A program made the translations under genes and the position numbers. From Dokdonia sp. Dokd-P16 (GTDB lineage: Bacteria > Bacteroidota > Bacteroidia > Flavobacteriales > Flavobacteriaceae), in NCBI RefSeq assembly GCF_003095655.1, contig NZ_CP029151.1:1239001-1303000 (forward strand): 64,000 bases of DNA. The letters are read 5' to 3'. This document shows positions 41,070 through 50,532 of the stretch, piece after piece. Every line of letters starts with the position of its first letter. The first letter of the stretch is position 1. The notes under the pieces are model-generated. The model was not told the DNA's origin, searched no databases, and saw only the letters and a list, made by a program, of their open reading frames with translations.

Positions 41070-41579
41070 ATGCAAGCACGTACGCCTACTGATTCAAAAA
41101 CAACACTAACAGATTTAGTACTACCTAGTGAGACTAACCCTTTGGGTAATCTCTTTGGAGGTGAGTTACTCGCTCGTATGGATAGAGCTGCAAGTATTGC
41201 TGCAAGGCGACACTCTCGTCGTATTGTAGTAACTGCATCTGTAAACCACGTAGCCTTTAACCGCATGGTTCCTCTAGGAAGTGTAGTAACTGTAGAAGCA
41301 AAGATTTCTCGCGCTTTTAGAACCTCTATGGAGATTGTGATTGACGTGTGGATAGAAGACCGTGAGAGCGGCTTAAAATCGCAGGCTAATGAAGCAATCT
41401 ATACCTTTGTTGCCGTAGATGAGCAAGGAATCCCAGTTCTAGTACCACAGGTAACTCCAGAGTCTGATCTTGAGAAGAAACGATATGACGCCGCACTGCG
41501 ACGTAAGCAACTATCACTTGTGCTCGCTGGTAAAATGAAACCAGAAGACGCAACAGAGCTTAAAGCTTTATTTATATAA
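41070..41579 (+). CDS. Acyl-CoA thioesterase (hotdog fold, YciA-like)
   Basis: This 169-residue protein has a hotdog fold with LVLPSETNPLGNLFGGELLARMDRAASIAARRHS, where the Asp and Gly-rich loop form the active site, and SVNHVAFNRMVPLGSVVTVEAKI. It hydrolyses acyl-CoA to fatty acid and CoA in the cytoplasm. It ends before a bidirectional terminator shared with the CsbD gene. Confidence 0.9.
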   Translation: MQARTPTDSKTTLTDLVLPSETNPLGNLFGGELLARMDRAASIAARRHSRRIVVTASVNHVAFNRMVPLGSVVTVEAKISRAFRTSMEIVIDVWIEDRESGLKSQANEAIYTFVAVDEQGIPVLVPQVTPESDLEKKRYDAALRRKQLSLVLAGKMKPEDATELKALFI

Positions 41580-41582
41580 CAC

Positions 41583-41612
41583 AAAAAAAGCCTCCAATTG
41601 GAGGCTTTTTTT
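41583..41612. terminator. Bidirectional rho-independent terminator
   Basis: The stem AAAGCCTCC/GGAGGCTTT around AATT is flanked by A7 on one side and T7 on the other, between convergent genes. Confidence 0.93.
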
Positions 41613-41625
41613 ATGCTTGTGGTTA

Positions 41626-41811
41626 TTACCACTTTTCTACTTCTTCTTTAATAGCTTCTTTGGTTTTTCCAGTCTTTTCTTGGATGCGACCTACAACTTC
41701 ATCAAATTTTCCATCTGCAAATGTCTCGTCGTCGTCAAAGTGCTTTCCGTATTTCTGTTTGAAATCTCCTTTTACTTGATTCCACTTTCCTTCTAGTTCT
41801 GTGCTGTTCAT
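41626..41811 (-). CDS. CsbD family stress protein
   Basis: This 61-residue protein matches CsbD throughout: ELEGKWNQVKGDFKQKYGKH, then the DEVVGRIQEKTGKTKEAIKEE ending. CsbD proteins are small, hydrophilic, mostly helical, and rise under general stress; their molecular role is unsettled. It is transcribed alone and shares a terminator with the thioesterase gene. Confidence 0.93.
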   Translation of the reverse strand: MNSTELEGKWNQVKGDFKQKYGKHFDDDETFADGKFDEVVGRIQEKTGKTKEAIKEEVEKW

Positions 41812-41928
41812 AATCTTTTCTTTTTAGGTTCACCACTAAATTACTTATAATGAGAGCCTTCTAATTATAAGAGAATATTAAAAAGTGTTATGGTTGTGCT
41901 AAAGTTACTCAGATGTAGGATTTCCAGT

Positions 41929-41946
41929 ACGCTTTCGCGAAAGCAT
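41929..41946. repeat. Dispersed palindrome, copy 17 (intergenic)
   Basis: ACGCTTTCGCGAAAGCAT between csbD and envC, 11 bp past the envC stop. Confidence 0.95.
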
Positions 41947-41956
41947 GAAAAGAATA

Positions 41957-43189
41957 TTACATATTAAGTACCCAATCTGCTGGGTTGAGCTTTGACGTAT
42001 TTTTACGCACCGAGAATTTAAGAATACTCTTCCCACTAAAAGCGTTGCGTGTCACTTGACCAATCTCCTGTTTAAAAGAAATTTTATCTCCTTGTTTCAC
42101 CTTAATGCTCTTGAGATTTGTATAGACAGTGAGGTAATCTCCATGACGTATAAAAACTGTAATAGTACCTCCTTGCATATCTTGTATCTGAGTAACCTCT
42201 CCTGCAAACACAGCTCTCACTGCTGCATCTGGATCTGTCTCGATATCTACACCGCTATTAGTAAGTGTAATTCCAGGAAGCGTAGGGTGTGCAGATTTAC
42301 CAAAGCGACGCGTCACTCTACCTCGCACTACTGGCCATATTAATCTACCTTTATTTCCAGAAAATTCTTTAGCAAGCGCAACCTCTGCAGGAGTCATAGC
42401 AAATGTCTTACTGCTAGCCGACTTTCCGGCTTTTTTATTGCTCGCTGCAATAGCATCTGCAATGAGTTTATCTATTTGTCTGTCTATACGGTCTGCCTCT
42501 TGTTGTTTTGTTTTAATCTGGGCAATGTAGCTACTTGATTTTTTACGAATCTCTTTTACTAGTTCGTCTTGACGTTCTTTCTCTTTATCAAGCTCTCTTC
42601 TAGCAATTCTATTTTCTGCAATAAGTGCTTCCTTATCATCTTTTTGTTTAACTAGCTTCTTGTTTGTTTCTTGAATGAGCGTGGTGCGCTCCTTAATCTG
42701 CAAGCCTTGCTTCTTACGGTAATTTGCATACTGCTTCATGTATTGCGTACGCTTATATGCTTGCTTAAAACTCTCACTAGATAAGAGAAACATAATCTTA
42801 CTTTGACCACTCTTGCTCTTATAAGACTTACGAATCATATCACTATAATCCTCCTTGAGAATGGCAAGTTCCTTACGTAAGTTTTCCATTTTCTCGAGGT
42901 TTTCATTAATCTCTCGAGTAAGTAAATTAGCCTGACTATTAGTAACTTTTATAAGATCTGAACGCAGTCTAATTTTTGTATCAAGATCTTCTACTTGTGT
43001 GAGGATAGAAACCTCTTTCTTTTTATTTGTTTCGCGCAAGCGTTGCAACTGCTGCATTTCCTTTTTAAGAGCCTCTCTGCGCTGTTCTAACTGTCTTTGC
43101 TTTGCAGATTGCCCAAGAGCTGCCTGTGACATCAATAACGTCAAGAAACAGATTACAATAAAGATGAATGCGAACTTACCTTTTTGCAT
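41957..43189 (-). CDS. envC: EnvC-like murein hydrolase activator (degenerate M23/LytM)
   Basis: This 410-residue protein has a signal peptide (ends near SQAALG), a long coiled coil (about residues 30-260, many Lys, Glu and Arg), and a C-terminal LytM domain. The zinc residues are lost: the usual H-x-G-x-D region reads TNSGVDIE (Asn for His), HGDYLTVYTNL has Asn for the last His, and the last His is replaced in LKFSVRK. Such proteins activate amidases rather than cleave. In E. coli, EnvC is controlled by FtsEX; ftsX is present in this window. Its start overlaps the DUF4292 end by 14 bp. Confidence 0.92.
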   Translation of the reverse strand: MQKGKFAFIFIVICFLTLLMSQAALGQSAKQRQLEQRREALKKEMQQLQRLRETNKKKEVSILTQVEDLDTKIRLRSDLIKVTNSQANLLTREINENLEKMENLRKELAILKEDYSDMIRKSYKSKSGQSKIMFLLSSESFKQAYKRTQYMKQYANYRKKQGLQIKERTTLIQETNKKLVKQKDDKEALIAENRIARRELDKEKERQDELVKEIRKKSSSYIAQIKTKQQEADRIDRQIDKLIADAIAASNKKAGKSASSKTFAMTPAEVALAKEFSGNKGRLIWPVVRGRVTRRFGKSAHPTLPGITLTNSGVDIETDPDAAVRAVFAGEVTQIQDMQGGTITVFIRHGDYLTVYTNLKSIKVKQGDKISFKQEIGQVTRNAFSGKSILKFSVRKNTSKLNPADWVLNM

Positions 43190-43958
43190 TGAGCTTGATT
43201 TCTTGGTATCCAGAAGGAATAGAAAATGGCATGCGTACTTCTCCGTTTAAATCTATATCACGATACTCTATTTGTACTTGAGACTGGTTCTTACCGTCAT
43301 CTGCAAGGATGTCTAATAAGAATGGAAATATCTTGGTTCCTACTTCTTTATAATCGCCATAAGCAATATCAAGCGATCCTCCATTATCCATTTGCTCAAT
43401 ACGCTGCTCTTGAGTAACAAAGTTTTGAGTATTAATGCCAAAAAATAGATTGACTTTATCAAGTTGCTTTCTTGGGGTGACCTCGTAGCCATTTTGAGTT
43501 TCTTTAAAACTATACTTCCCTTCTCTCAAGTCATACACAGTTTGTCCTGTAAGTAACCGCTGTAGTTGGAAAAAGTCTATTTCTACACCTAGATACTGAC
43601 TTAAAAATGTAAAGTCACCATCAAAGTATTGATTGTTGAGCTTATCATAAAACTGCACCTTCTGTGGAGTTATTAAAGCACGAGCACCAGAAAAGCCTAT
43701 CAAGGATGCATTCATCCAGATTTGTTTATCCTTTTCAATACGGATAGTAAGAGTAACTGTAGGCTTTGTACCTTTTTTATCTCTGTACTTGATTTTTGTA
43801 CGAGCGTCAAAAGTTGTGAAATCTATCGCATTATTATAATATTCCTTTACAAGACGCTTAGAAGAAATATCTTCTACTGTCTCTGTGGTAGTAACTTTCT
43901 TTGCACCACCGCAACTTGCGAGCACTATTACTAATAATATGTAGCCTAGCTTCTTCAT
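43176..43958 (-). CDS. DUF4292 lipoprotein
   Basis: This 260-residue protein has a lipoprotein signal ending VLASC at residue 16. The body matches DUF4292: YNNAIDFTTFDARTKIKYRD, RALITPQKVQFYDKLNNQYFDGDF and IDFFQLQRLLTGQTVYDL. A LolB/LolA-like lipid-carrier fold is suspected but unproved. Its start overlaps the TPR stop codon by one base. The gene context with envC, TPR and flippase suggests envelope assembly. Confidence 0.85.
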   Translation of the reverse strand: MKKLGYILLVIVLASCGGAKKVTTTETVEDISSKRLVKEYYNNAIDFTTFDARTKIKYRDKKGTKPTVTLTIRIEKDKQIWMNASLIGFSGARALITPQKVQFYDKLNNQYFDGDFTFLSQYLGVEIDFFQLQRLLTGQTVYDLREGKYSFKETQNGYEVTPRKQLDKVNLFFGINTQNFVTQEQRIEQMDNGGSLDIAYGDYKEVGTKIFPFLLDILADDGKNQSQVQIEYRDIDLNGEVRMPFSIPSGYQEIKLNAKR

Positions 43959-45340
43959 TAATTTCCTTGTGATTTAAGTTCTTTTACCTTGCTGTAATAA
44001 CGGGCTGCTTTTGCAGCATCACCATCACCCATGTGTGCATCTCCCAGCTGTTTGTAAAAGTCCATCTCCATGATCAAATCTTCAATAATATAATCTACAC
44101 CAAGTTCCAGCTGATCAATAGCAGCTTTGAACTTACCTTGTTTATTTAATGCTACGCCATAAGTAAGATACAGTAATGGCTGCGATGGATATAAATCAAG
44201 ACCATCTGCCACTACATCTTCTACTTTTTCAAAATCACCTGCGTCTAGTAATAATAAACTTGTGTTTTTTATCAGTTCGAGATTTTCTGGCTCACTATCT
44301 AACGCTTTAATAAGGTATGGCAATGCCTTCGCCTTATTTCCTTTTTGAATGTAATAAGTAGCCAGCTCTTGGTAAATATTTGCATCTGCTACTTGGGTGT
44401 CAAAAATTGCAATGGCTCGCTCTAGCTCCGGCTCGTACTTTGGGTTTCTATTTACAAAGAGTACAAAGTCATTAAGCACTCGGTGTTTTGCTGGTGGACT
44501 CATACGCGTACTTTCAAGCACCTTTTGCATAGAGGCGATTGCTTCGTCTATCTTCCCGTCATTAAGGTTAAACTTGTATAAAGCTAGGTGAACTTCGTCT
44601 GCATATGGATTTACTTTTTGTAGCTCAAGTGCAGTTTCGTATGCCTTTTGCGTGTCGCCTTGCTCACTGTACAATAATATAAGTTTGAGATACTCTGCTT
44701 CGCTCTTTGGGTTTGAAGCAATATTCTTTTCTATCTCCTTTACCTGTCTATTTGTATTACCAGAAAGCACATATAATTTACTCTTTAATCGATCTCGGTA
44801 TATGTCACTCCCTATCTCATCATCCAGCTCTTCAATGAGGTCAAGTGCTTCTTCGTATCGCTTTGTGCTTGTATAAATGCGTGCAAGATCTTCCTTGTAC
44901 TGCACATCAAACTCGATAAGCTTTTTTACCGTGGTAGCTGCAGCTTCATAATCTTGCTGCTGGAAGTGAACTTCGTATAATGCCTCTAAAACATCTACAT
45001 CATTAGGTTTGATACCTAAGTATGTATTAAAATCTGATGCAGCCTCATCATAGTTTTTGAGAAACACTTCGTTTTTACCTCTCTCAAAATATAATATGGC
45101 AAGCTCAGGTTCTACAGCGATGCACTTATTTAATGATGTGATGGCGCGTTCATAATTTTCAATCCCCTTTTGCTTAAGAGCTTCAAAAAAAGCAGTTTGA
45201 AAAGCATCTGACACATCACCTAAGTCATCTACATTCTCATCTGCAAAAGGTGTTACCTCTTGCGGTTGCTGTGCATAAGTACGCTTTCGCGAAAGCGTAA
45301 AAAGCACCGTCAGTATGAGTATGTAAATTCCCTTGTTCAT
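43958..45340 (-). CDS. Secreted tetratricopeptide-repeat protein
   Basis: This 460-residue protein has about ten TPR units (for example YERAITSLNKCIAVEPELAI and YDEAASDFNTYLGIKPNDV), typical of a scaffold. The N-terminus is a signal peptide, but the dispersed palindrome falls inside it, read as TLSRKRTYA; the three basic residues follow the hydrophobic core. I use the ATG at 45338-45340 rather than the preceding GTG. It is co-transcribed with the nucleotidyltransferase (6-9 bp apart) and DUF4292 genes. Confidence 0.85.
   Translation of the reverse strand: MNKGIYILILTVLFTLSRKRTYAQQPQEVTPFADENVDDLGDVSDAFQTAFFEALKQKGIENYERAITSLNKCIAVEPELAILYFERGKNEVFLKNYDEAASDFNTYLGIKPNDVDVLEALYEVHFQQQDYEAAATTVKKLIEFDVQYKEDLARIYTSTKRYEEALDLIEELDDEIGSDIYRDRLKSKLYVLSGNTNRQVKEIEKNIASNPKSEAEYLKLILLYSEQGDTQKAYETALELQKVNPYADEVHLALYKFNLNDGKIDEAIASMQKVLESTRMSPPAKHRVLNDFVLFVNRNPKYEPELERAIAIFDTQVADANIYQELATYYIQKGNKAKALPYLIKALDSEPENLELIKNTSLLLLDAGDFEKVEDVVADGLDLYPSQPLLYLTYGVALNKQGKFKAAIDQLELGVDYIIEDLIMEMDFYKQLGDAHMGDGDAAKAARYYSKVKELKSQGN
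45281..45298. repeat. Dispersed palindrome, copy 18 (in the TPR gene)
   Basis: Full 18-bp form, read as TLSRKR in the signal peptide (residue 17). Confidence 0.95.
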
Positions 45341-45349
45341 CACTTTATA

Positions 45350-46369
45350 TTATTTCATCACTGTGTAATCTCCAAGACTTACACGAGTATGCTCTCCGTT
45401 ATACTGTACTTTATTACCAATCATCGCTTCTGTCCACTGTGCATTTTTGATTACACTATCTTTCTGGATTAAGCTATGGCTTATGGTACTGTCTTCAATA
45501 GTTGTGCCAGCTCCTATGGCAACGCCTGGACCTATGGTACAGTTTTTAAGAACTACATTTTCGCCAATGAAACAAGGCTCAATAATCGTTGAGTTCTCAT
45601 TTACCACAGAATCTGCAATTAGTTGCTCCTCTTTTTCATCGTGTAAGAACTGTAACATCTTAGAATTAGTATCTATAGCTACTTCTTTATTACCACAATC
45701 CATCCACTCTGTAACAGTTCCTGTTTTGAAAATACGTCCTTCGGCCATCATTTTCTTAATACCATCGTTGATCTGGTATTCACCTCCATTCATTAGATTT
45801 TCATCTAACACTTCTTGAAGCTTCTCTTTAAGAACGGCTACATCTTTAAAATAATATATTCCTATAACGGCTTGATCAGAGACAAATGTTTCTGGCTTTT
45901 CTACAAGCTCTACAATTTCTTCTTTATCGTTGAGTTTTACGACTCCGTAAGCCTCCGGGTTAGGCACTTTCTTAGTCCATATAACACTATCTGCCTCTGG
46001 ATCTAGCTCCAGATCTGCACGTATTAGTGCATCTGCATATGCGATTACCGCAGCACCACTTAAAGAAGGCTCTGCACTCATGATTGCGTGACCAGTTCCT
46101 AATGGCGCTCCCTGACGATAAATAGACGCCTTTGCTCCAAGACTCTGCGCAAGTTCCTCAAGTTGTGCAATCACAGCATCTCCAAAAAATGTAGGATCAC
46201 CAAGTATAAATGCAATCTCGTCTACTGGTTGCTTTAAAATTTTGGCAATATCACGCACTAAACGATGCACAATAGGAGCTCCAGCTACAGGAATTAGTGG
46301 TTTAGGTATTGTTAAACTATGTGGTCTTAATCTTGAGCCGAGTCCGGCCATTGGTACTATTATTTTCAT
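45350..46369 (-). CDS. Sugar-phosphate nucleotidylyltransferase
   Basis: This 339-residue enzyme makes an activated sugar. The nucleotide-binding start is IVPMAGLGSRLRPHSLTIPKPLIPVAG, with the VIAYADALI and EAYGVVKLND steps typical of glucose- or mannose-1-phosphate transferases. A C-terminal left-handed hexapeptide region follows (FIGENVVLKNCTIGPGVAIGAGTTIEDSTI). The sugar cannot be told. Its place next to a flippase-type gene suggests supply of a sugar nucleotide for a surface glycan. Confidence 0.9.
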   Translation of the reverse strand: MKIIVPMAGLGSRLRPHSLTIPKPLIPVAGAPIVHRLVRDIAKILKQPVDEIAFILGDPTFFGDAVIAQLEELAQSLGAKASIYRQGAPLGTGHAIMSAEPSLSGAAVIAYADALIRADLELDPEADSVIWTKKVPNPEAYGVVKLNDKEEIVELVEKPETFVSDQAVIGIYYFKDVAVLKEKLQEVLDENLMNGGEYQINDGIKKMMAEGRIFKTGTVTEWMDCGNKEVAIDTNSKMLQFLHDEKEEQLIADSVVNENSTIIEPCFIGENVVLKNCTIGPGVAIGAGTTIEDSTISHSLIQKDSVIKNAQWTEAMIGNKVQYNGEHTRVSLGDYTVMK

Positions 46370-46408
46370 CTTTTATAAATCTTTACTTAATCCATTTACA
46401 TGGAATTC

Positions 46409-46861
46409 TTAGTTTTTGTTCTCTAAGTCTAAATTGTACAATCTGGTTAATTCTTCAAGTTCTGCCTCAAATTCATCCCCATTATATTTAAATGAATGTA
46501 TGCGCCATTCATTACTAGGCTTGTAAAACTCAAAAGTGAATCTTACAGGTTGCCTATCATATCTTACTAAATATGTATAAATCACATATTTACCCGAAAA
46601 TTCTTTCTTAGTTATTAAATCTCGACCGTGCAGTTTACCAATGTATTCTTCGGTGAGGTCACTCATTTTATTCTTTAAGTTAATTATTGCATCAGTTTGA
46701 CTATTTACCCAAGGATTACTTCCGTAAATATTATCAATGGCTTGAACAACTCCTTTAGACTGATAGTCACTAAAAAAATCCTCAATCATTTGCTCAGGAG
46801 TAGACTGTGCATTGAGACTAAATGATATTAATATTATAAATAAAGTTATAAGTTTCTTCAT
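46409..46861 (-). CDS. Small secreted protein of unknown function
   Basis: This 150-residue protein has a signal peptide (residues 1-18, ending LNAQS). The body EQMIEDFFSDYQSKGVVQAIDNIYGSNPWV, then YIGKLHGRDLITKKEFSGKYVIYTYLVRYD, suggests a small SnoaL- or NTF2-like fold. No family was firmly recognised. It lies between dut and the nucleotidyltransferase in the envelope operon, with 6 bp to dut. Confidence 0.7.
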   Translation of the reverse strand: MKKLITLFIILISFSLNAQSTPEQMIEDFFSDYQSKGVVQAIDNIYGSNPWVNSQTDAIINLKNKMSDLTEEYIGKLHGRDLITKKEFSGKYVIYTYLVRYDRQPVRFTFEFYKPSNEWRIHSFKYNGDEFEAELEELTRLYNLDLENKN

Positions 46862-46867
46862 GGTTAT

Positions 46868-47302
46868 CTATTTTACCCCTGTACTCCCAAAACCGCCTTC
46901 ACCACGATCTGTGGTTGAAAGTTCTGTAACTTCTTCCCATTGTCCTTGCTCATGCTTTGCAATGACCATCTGTGCAATGCGTTCACCGTTTTCAATTGTA
47001 AACGGTTCATTAGATAGATTCACAAGAATTACTCCTACTTCTCCTCTATAATCTGCATCTATGGTTCCTGGAGCGTTGAGTACTGTGACTCCTTTTTTGG
47101 CAGCTAGTCCACTACGTGGCCTTACTTGTGCCTCAACACCTATAGGTAGTTCCATAAATATCCCGGTAGGAACAATGGCTCTTTCTAATGATCCTATCGT
47201 GATTGACTCTGTAATATTTGCACGTAGATCCATTCCTGCACTAGCAATGGTTTCATAGTGAGGAAGTGCGTGTGCACTTTTATTAATTACTTTAATCTTC
47301 AT
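46868..47302 (-). CDS. dut: dUTP diphosphatase
   Basis: This 144-residue enzyme converts dUTP to dUMP and diphosphate, keeping uracil out of DNA. The motifs are in order: [39 protein letters not shown] and [11 protein letters not shown], closing with GGFGSTG. It sits in the envelope operon between the flippase and the small secreted protein, 55 bp from the flippase gene. Confidence 0.97.
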   Translation of the reverse strand: MKIKVINKSAHALPHYETIASAGMDLRANITESITIGSLERAIVPTGIFMELPIGVEAQVRPRSGLAAKKGVTVLNAPGTIDADYRGEVGVILVNLSNEPFTIENGERIAQMVIAKHEQGQWEEVTELSTTDRGEGGFGSTGVK

Positions 47303-47357
47303 TATAATCTATTTCAATTCCGCAGCTGCGGTGTTTTTATTAAACTATGAGTTGACT

Positions 47358-48821
47358 TTATTTTCTCTTTACTAATCTTAATAAAAGCTCTTTTTCGCGA
47401 AAGCTTATAAAGCCTATTAATACTATAATCATACCAACTCCTACAAGATACAATGGTAAGCTCCCAACACCAAAATAATCTCTAAAACCATAGAAGAAAA
47501 CGCAAGAAAATGCAATACTCATGACTAGGTACAAAAGTATATTTTTTACATCATAAGGAACTGCTAAATGTTTACGCCCCATGAGATAAGACACGACCAT
47601 CATTAATCCATAAGCACTACAGGTAGCAATGGCACTAGCGAGATATCCTATTCTAGGTATTAATGTTACGTTTAAAACAATAGTGAGAATAGCACCGCCT
47701 ACAGAAATGTATGCACCATATCTAGTTTTATCTGTCACTTTATACCATACGGATAGCGTTTGATAAATTCCAAAAAACAGGTATGCAACGAGAATGAGTG
47801 GCACGATGTACATGCCTTCCCAATATTCTTCTCCATCGAGCAAAATCACCTTTACTACGTCTACTAATACAACATAAGCAAATAATGCTATAGAGCCTAA
47901 GACTACAAATGCCTTTGTAATCTGAGCATACATGACTTGTGCATTTTCATTTTTTGCTTCGCTAAAAAAGAAAGGTTCAATCCCTATCCTGAAAGCAGTT
48001 GCAAATAAGGTCATACCAATGGATAATTTATAGCAGGCACCGTAAATAGCTACTTGCCCTTTGGCAATATGATCTGGTAATAATTTTTCTAATAAGATCT
48101 TGTCAAAAGATTCATTTATTGCAAAAGCAAGGCCTGCTAGCAATATGGGTGCTCCGTATGCAAGCATCTTCTTCCACAAGTCTACATCAAAAGACCACTT
48201 TACAAAATATGGTCTGATCACGATTAAAAAGGTGAGCATACTAGGTAAGAAAAGTGCAATAAAAACAAGCTCTATCTTATCTGTAGGTAACCAACTAGAA
48301 ACACCATCTAAACTAGGCAGCCATACTAATAAGATTACAGAGAGTCCCGTTGAGATAACAACATTGAGTAATTTAATAAGTGCATATGTTCCCGACTTTT
48401 TTTGCGCTCTCATGTATGCAAAAGGGATTACGGTAAGCGTATCAAATGCAATAATGAGGATGACCCATCGCCAGTACGTAGCAGGTACATCTGATATTTG
48501 TGATAGCGTATCAATACCCAAAAATGCTATAATCGTGAATGCAACTGTAGAAACTAGAAGCGTAATGAGTGATGTAGATAGCGTCTTAGCACTATGCTTA
48601 TCGTCATTAAAAAATCTAAAAAAAGCGGTCTCCATCCCGTAGGTAAGAAGCACATTGAGAATCATTACGTATGAAAATACGATAGTCACCTCTCCAAAGG
48701 CTTCCTTATCTGGTAAATATCCAGTATAGAGACGTGTGAGTAAAGCCGTAAGCACGCGCGGCAATACCGTCGCTAGACCATACACAAAGGTGTGTTTGAA
48801 AAGGCTTTTAAGAGAACTCAA
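47358..48821 (-). CDS. Polysaccharide flippase (oligosaccharide transporter, MOP superfamily)
   Basis: This 487-residue membrane protein has about fourteen helices and the family start SLFKHTFVYGLATVLPRVLTALLTRLYT. It moves lipid-linked glycans across the inner membrane. The start is TTG (48819-48821); no in-frame ATG lies upstream. The dispersed palindrome in a degenerate form falls near the C-terminus, read as SFREKEL. It is the first gene of the envelope operon that ends with envC. Confidence 0.9.
   Translation of the reverse strand: MSSLKSLFKHTFVYGLATVLPRVLTALLTRLYTGYLPDKEAFGEVTIVFSYVMILNVLLTYGMETAFFRFFNDDKHSAKTLSTSLITLLVSTVAFTIIAFLGIDTLSQISDVPATYWRWVILIIAFDTLTVIPFAYMRAQKKSGTYALIKLLNVVISTGLSVILLVWLPSLDGVSSWLPTDKIELVFIALFLPSMLTFLIVIRPYFVKWSFDVDLWKKMLAYGAPILLAGLAFAINESFDKILLEKLLPDHIAKGQVAIYGACYKLSIGMTLFATAFRIGIEPFFFSEAKNENAQVMYAQITKAFVVLGSIALFAYVVLVDVVKVILLDGEEYWEGMYIVPLILVAYLFFGIYQTLSVWYKVTDKTRYGAYISVGGAILTIVLNVTLIPRIGYLASAIATCSAYGLMMVVSYLMGRKHLAVPYDVKNILLYLVMSIAFSCVFFYGFRDYFGVGSLPLYLVGVGMIIVLIGFISFREKELLLRLVKRK
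47391..47404. repeat. Dispersed palindrome, copy 19 (in the flippase gene)
   Basis: TTTTTCGCGAAAGC, exact core, read as FREK near the C-terminus. Confidence 0.85.
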
Positions 48822-48868
48822 ATAATTATGTATTTAAGTAGCCAAAAGTACAGAAATTATACTAGGAA

Positions 48869-49399
48869 CTAGTTACGACCACCACGTGGTTTCTGACTAG
48901 GGTAGGCTTTAGTTTCTTTCTCTACAACGTTGGCGATTTTGGCATATTTAAGCACTCCATTATCACGGTATGTTATACCAGCTTCAGATGGAGATAAGAT
49001 AAATGGAAATGCATCTTTTTGAACAGGAGGAGTATTTACCGCCTCATCTTCTGCATTATCAGACATTACTACATCTTGATTAACACCTTGATCAGTTCTA
49101 AAACGTGCTACATAATTATCACTACCACGCATAATTTTTCCTACGCTTTCGCGAAAATATACGTTTTCTAATACCACATTGGCTTCTAATGCTTCTATGT
49201 CTAAATAGAACTCTATTCCCGAGCCTCCCTGAGCCATACCAGCAACGTACGTATTATAATATGCTGGACTTGATGCAAAAGCTGGTTGAGATAGTACCAT
49301 AGTTTGTTGCGTATCTGACACAACTGTAGACTTACATTGTGTGAGTAATAATGAGGAGAATCCTATGCTTAAAAGCGCTACTAGTTTGTACATTTTCAT
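48869..49399 (-). CDS. Lipoprotein of unknown function
   Basis: This 176-residue protein starts at ATG 49397-49399 (MKMYKLVALLSIGFSSLLLTQC) with lipobox LLTQC; a longer reading adds a poor N-terminus. The body has AGMAQGGSGIEFYLDIEALEANVVLENV and the dispersed palindrome read as YFRESVGK near residue 83. The tail (SQKPRGGRN) is basic. No family was recognised. It lies alone between atpG and the flippase gene. Confidence 0.7.
   Translation of the reverse strand: MKMYKLVALLSIGFSSLLLTQCKSTVVSDTQQTMVLSQPAFASSPAYYNTYVAGMAQGGSGIEFYLDIEALEANVVLENVYFRESVGKIMRGSDNYVARFRTDQGVNQDVVMSDNAEDEAVNTPPVQKDAFPFILSPSEAGITYRDNGVLKYAKIANVVEKETKAYPSQKPRGGRN
49145..49158. repeat. Dispersed palindrome, copy 20 (in the 48869-49399 lipoprotein gene)
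   Basis: GCTTTCGCGAAAAT, exact core, read as FRES at residue 83. Confidence 0.9.
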
Positions 49400-49531
49400 A
49401 ATTGGTTGTTTTGAGTTTATATTCAAAACCCTTGCCATAAAGGTAGTAAAGATTATTCTTGTAAAAACTAGTTAAAGCAATAAGCTACATTGACTTTATA
49501 ATACAATGGCAATTCTCTAATAATATCCATT

Positions 49532-49562
49532 AAAAAACCCCAACCGTTTCCGATTGGGGTTT
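49532..49562 (-). terminator. Rho-independent terminator of the ATP synthase operon
   Basis: Read on the minus strand, AACCCCAA(T) pairs with (G)TTGGGGTT around a short inner hairpin, followed by a T6 run. It lies 37 bp after the end of atpG. Confidence 0.9.
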
Positions 49563-49598
49563 ACTATATAAGTTAAAATAGTACTATTTAAATCAATA

Positions 49599-50462
49599 CT
49601 AGTTATTTAAAGCTTCTGCTCCACCTACGATCTCTAAAATTTCGTTTGTAATAGCCGCCTGACGTGCTTTGTTATATTGTAATTTAAGCGCATCTCTAAG
49701 CTCTGTTGCGTTATCTGTTGCTTTGTGCATGGCAGTCATACGCGCACCGTGTTCTGATGCTACAGAGTCTCTAATTCCTTTAAAAAGTTGCGTTTTTAAA
49801 GCTTTAGGGATTAATCCTTCAACTATCTCCTCTTTAGAAGGCTCAAAAATATAATCTGCAGTTGCTGTTGCTTCTTCTTGTACGGTTGCTACGATAGGTA
49901 AAAACTGCTCTGGAGTTACAATTTGCGTTGCTGCGTTCTTAAATTTATTATAGATAATATCAATGCGATCGTATTCTCCAGCTTCAAAACGAGCCATTAA
50001 ATCTTCTGCAATTGCGGCTACATTATCAAAAGTAAGATCATCGTAAATATCATTGTTATTTTCGATTACCTTAAAAGTCTTTGCTAGAATAGCATCTGCC
50101 TTTTTTCCTAATGTAACTAAGTGCACTTCTTTACCAGCATACTTTGCGGCAACACGTGCATTTACACCTTTAATAATGTTTGTATTAAAAGCTCCTGCAA
50201 GACCTCTGTTTGATGATATAGCTACTATAAGTACCTTTTTTATCTCACGATCTTCTGCAAGTTTACTTCCAGAATCTGCATCTAATGTTGCGCTTAAGTT
50301 CTGTAAAAGCTCAGTAAGCTTATCAGAATATGGGCGCATTGCTGTAATTGCATCTTGTGCTTTCTTCAACTTTGCAGCAGATACCATTTTCATGGCACTC
50401 GTAATCTGCATCGTAGAAGATACCGATGAAATTCTGTTTCTTATTTCCTTTAAGTTTGCCAT
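49599..50462 (-). CDS. atpG: ATP synthase subunit gamma
   Basis: This 287-residue protein is the central rotor stalk of F1. It begins MANLKEIRNRISSVSSTMQITSAMKMVSAAKLKKAQ and ends RQAAITNEILEIVGGAEAL, both characteristic. It is the last gene of this operon; the beta and epsilon genes are absent here, as is usual in Bacteroidota, where they lie elsewhere. Confidence 0.98.
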   Translation of the reverse strand: MANLKEIRNRISSVSSTMQITSAMKMVSAAKLKKAQDAITAMRPYSDKLTELLQNLSATLDADSGSKLAEDREIKKVLIVAISSNRGLAGAFNTNIIKGVNARVAAKYAGKEVHLVTLGKKADAILAKTFKVIENNNDIYDDLTFDNVAAIAEDLMARFEAGEYDRIDIIYNKFKNAATQIVTPEQFLPIVATVQEEATATADYIFEPSKEEIVEGLIPKALKTQLFKGIRDSVASEHGARMTAMHKATDNATELRDALKLQYNKARQAAITNEILEIVGGAEALNN

Positions 50463-50532
50463 CTTCTTTAAATTCCCGTAGTCCCAAGCATTACAACTTG
50501 AACATCACGATTTGTCTTTAATTTTGACAAGT

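Noticed and set aside
43028-43042. GTTTCGCGCAAGCG as a further palindrome copy in envC
   Set aside because: Two mismatches within the core, and the surrounding codons are explained by the coiled coil; not counted, though it may be a decayed copy.
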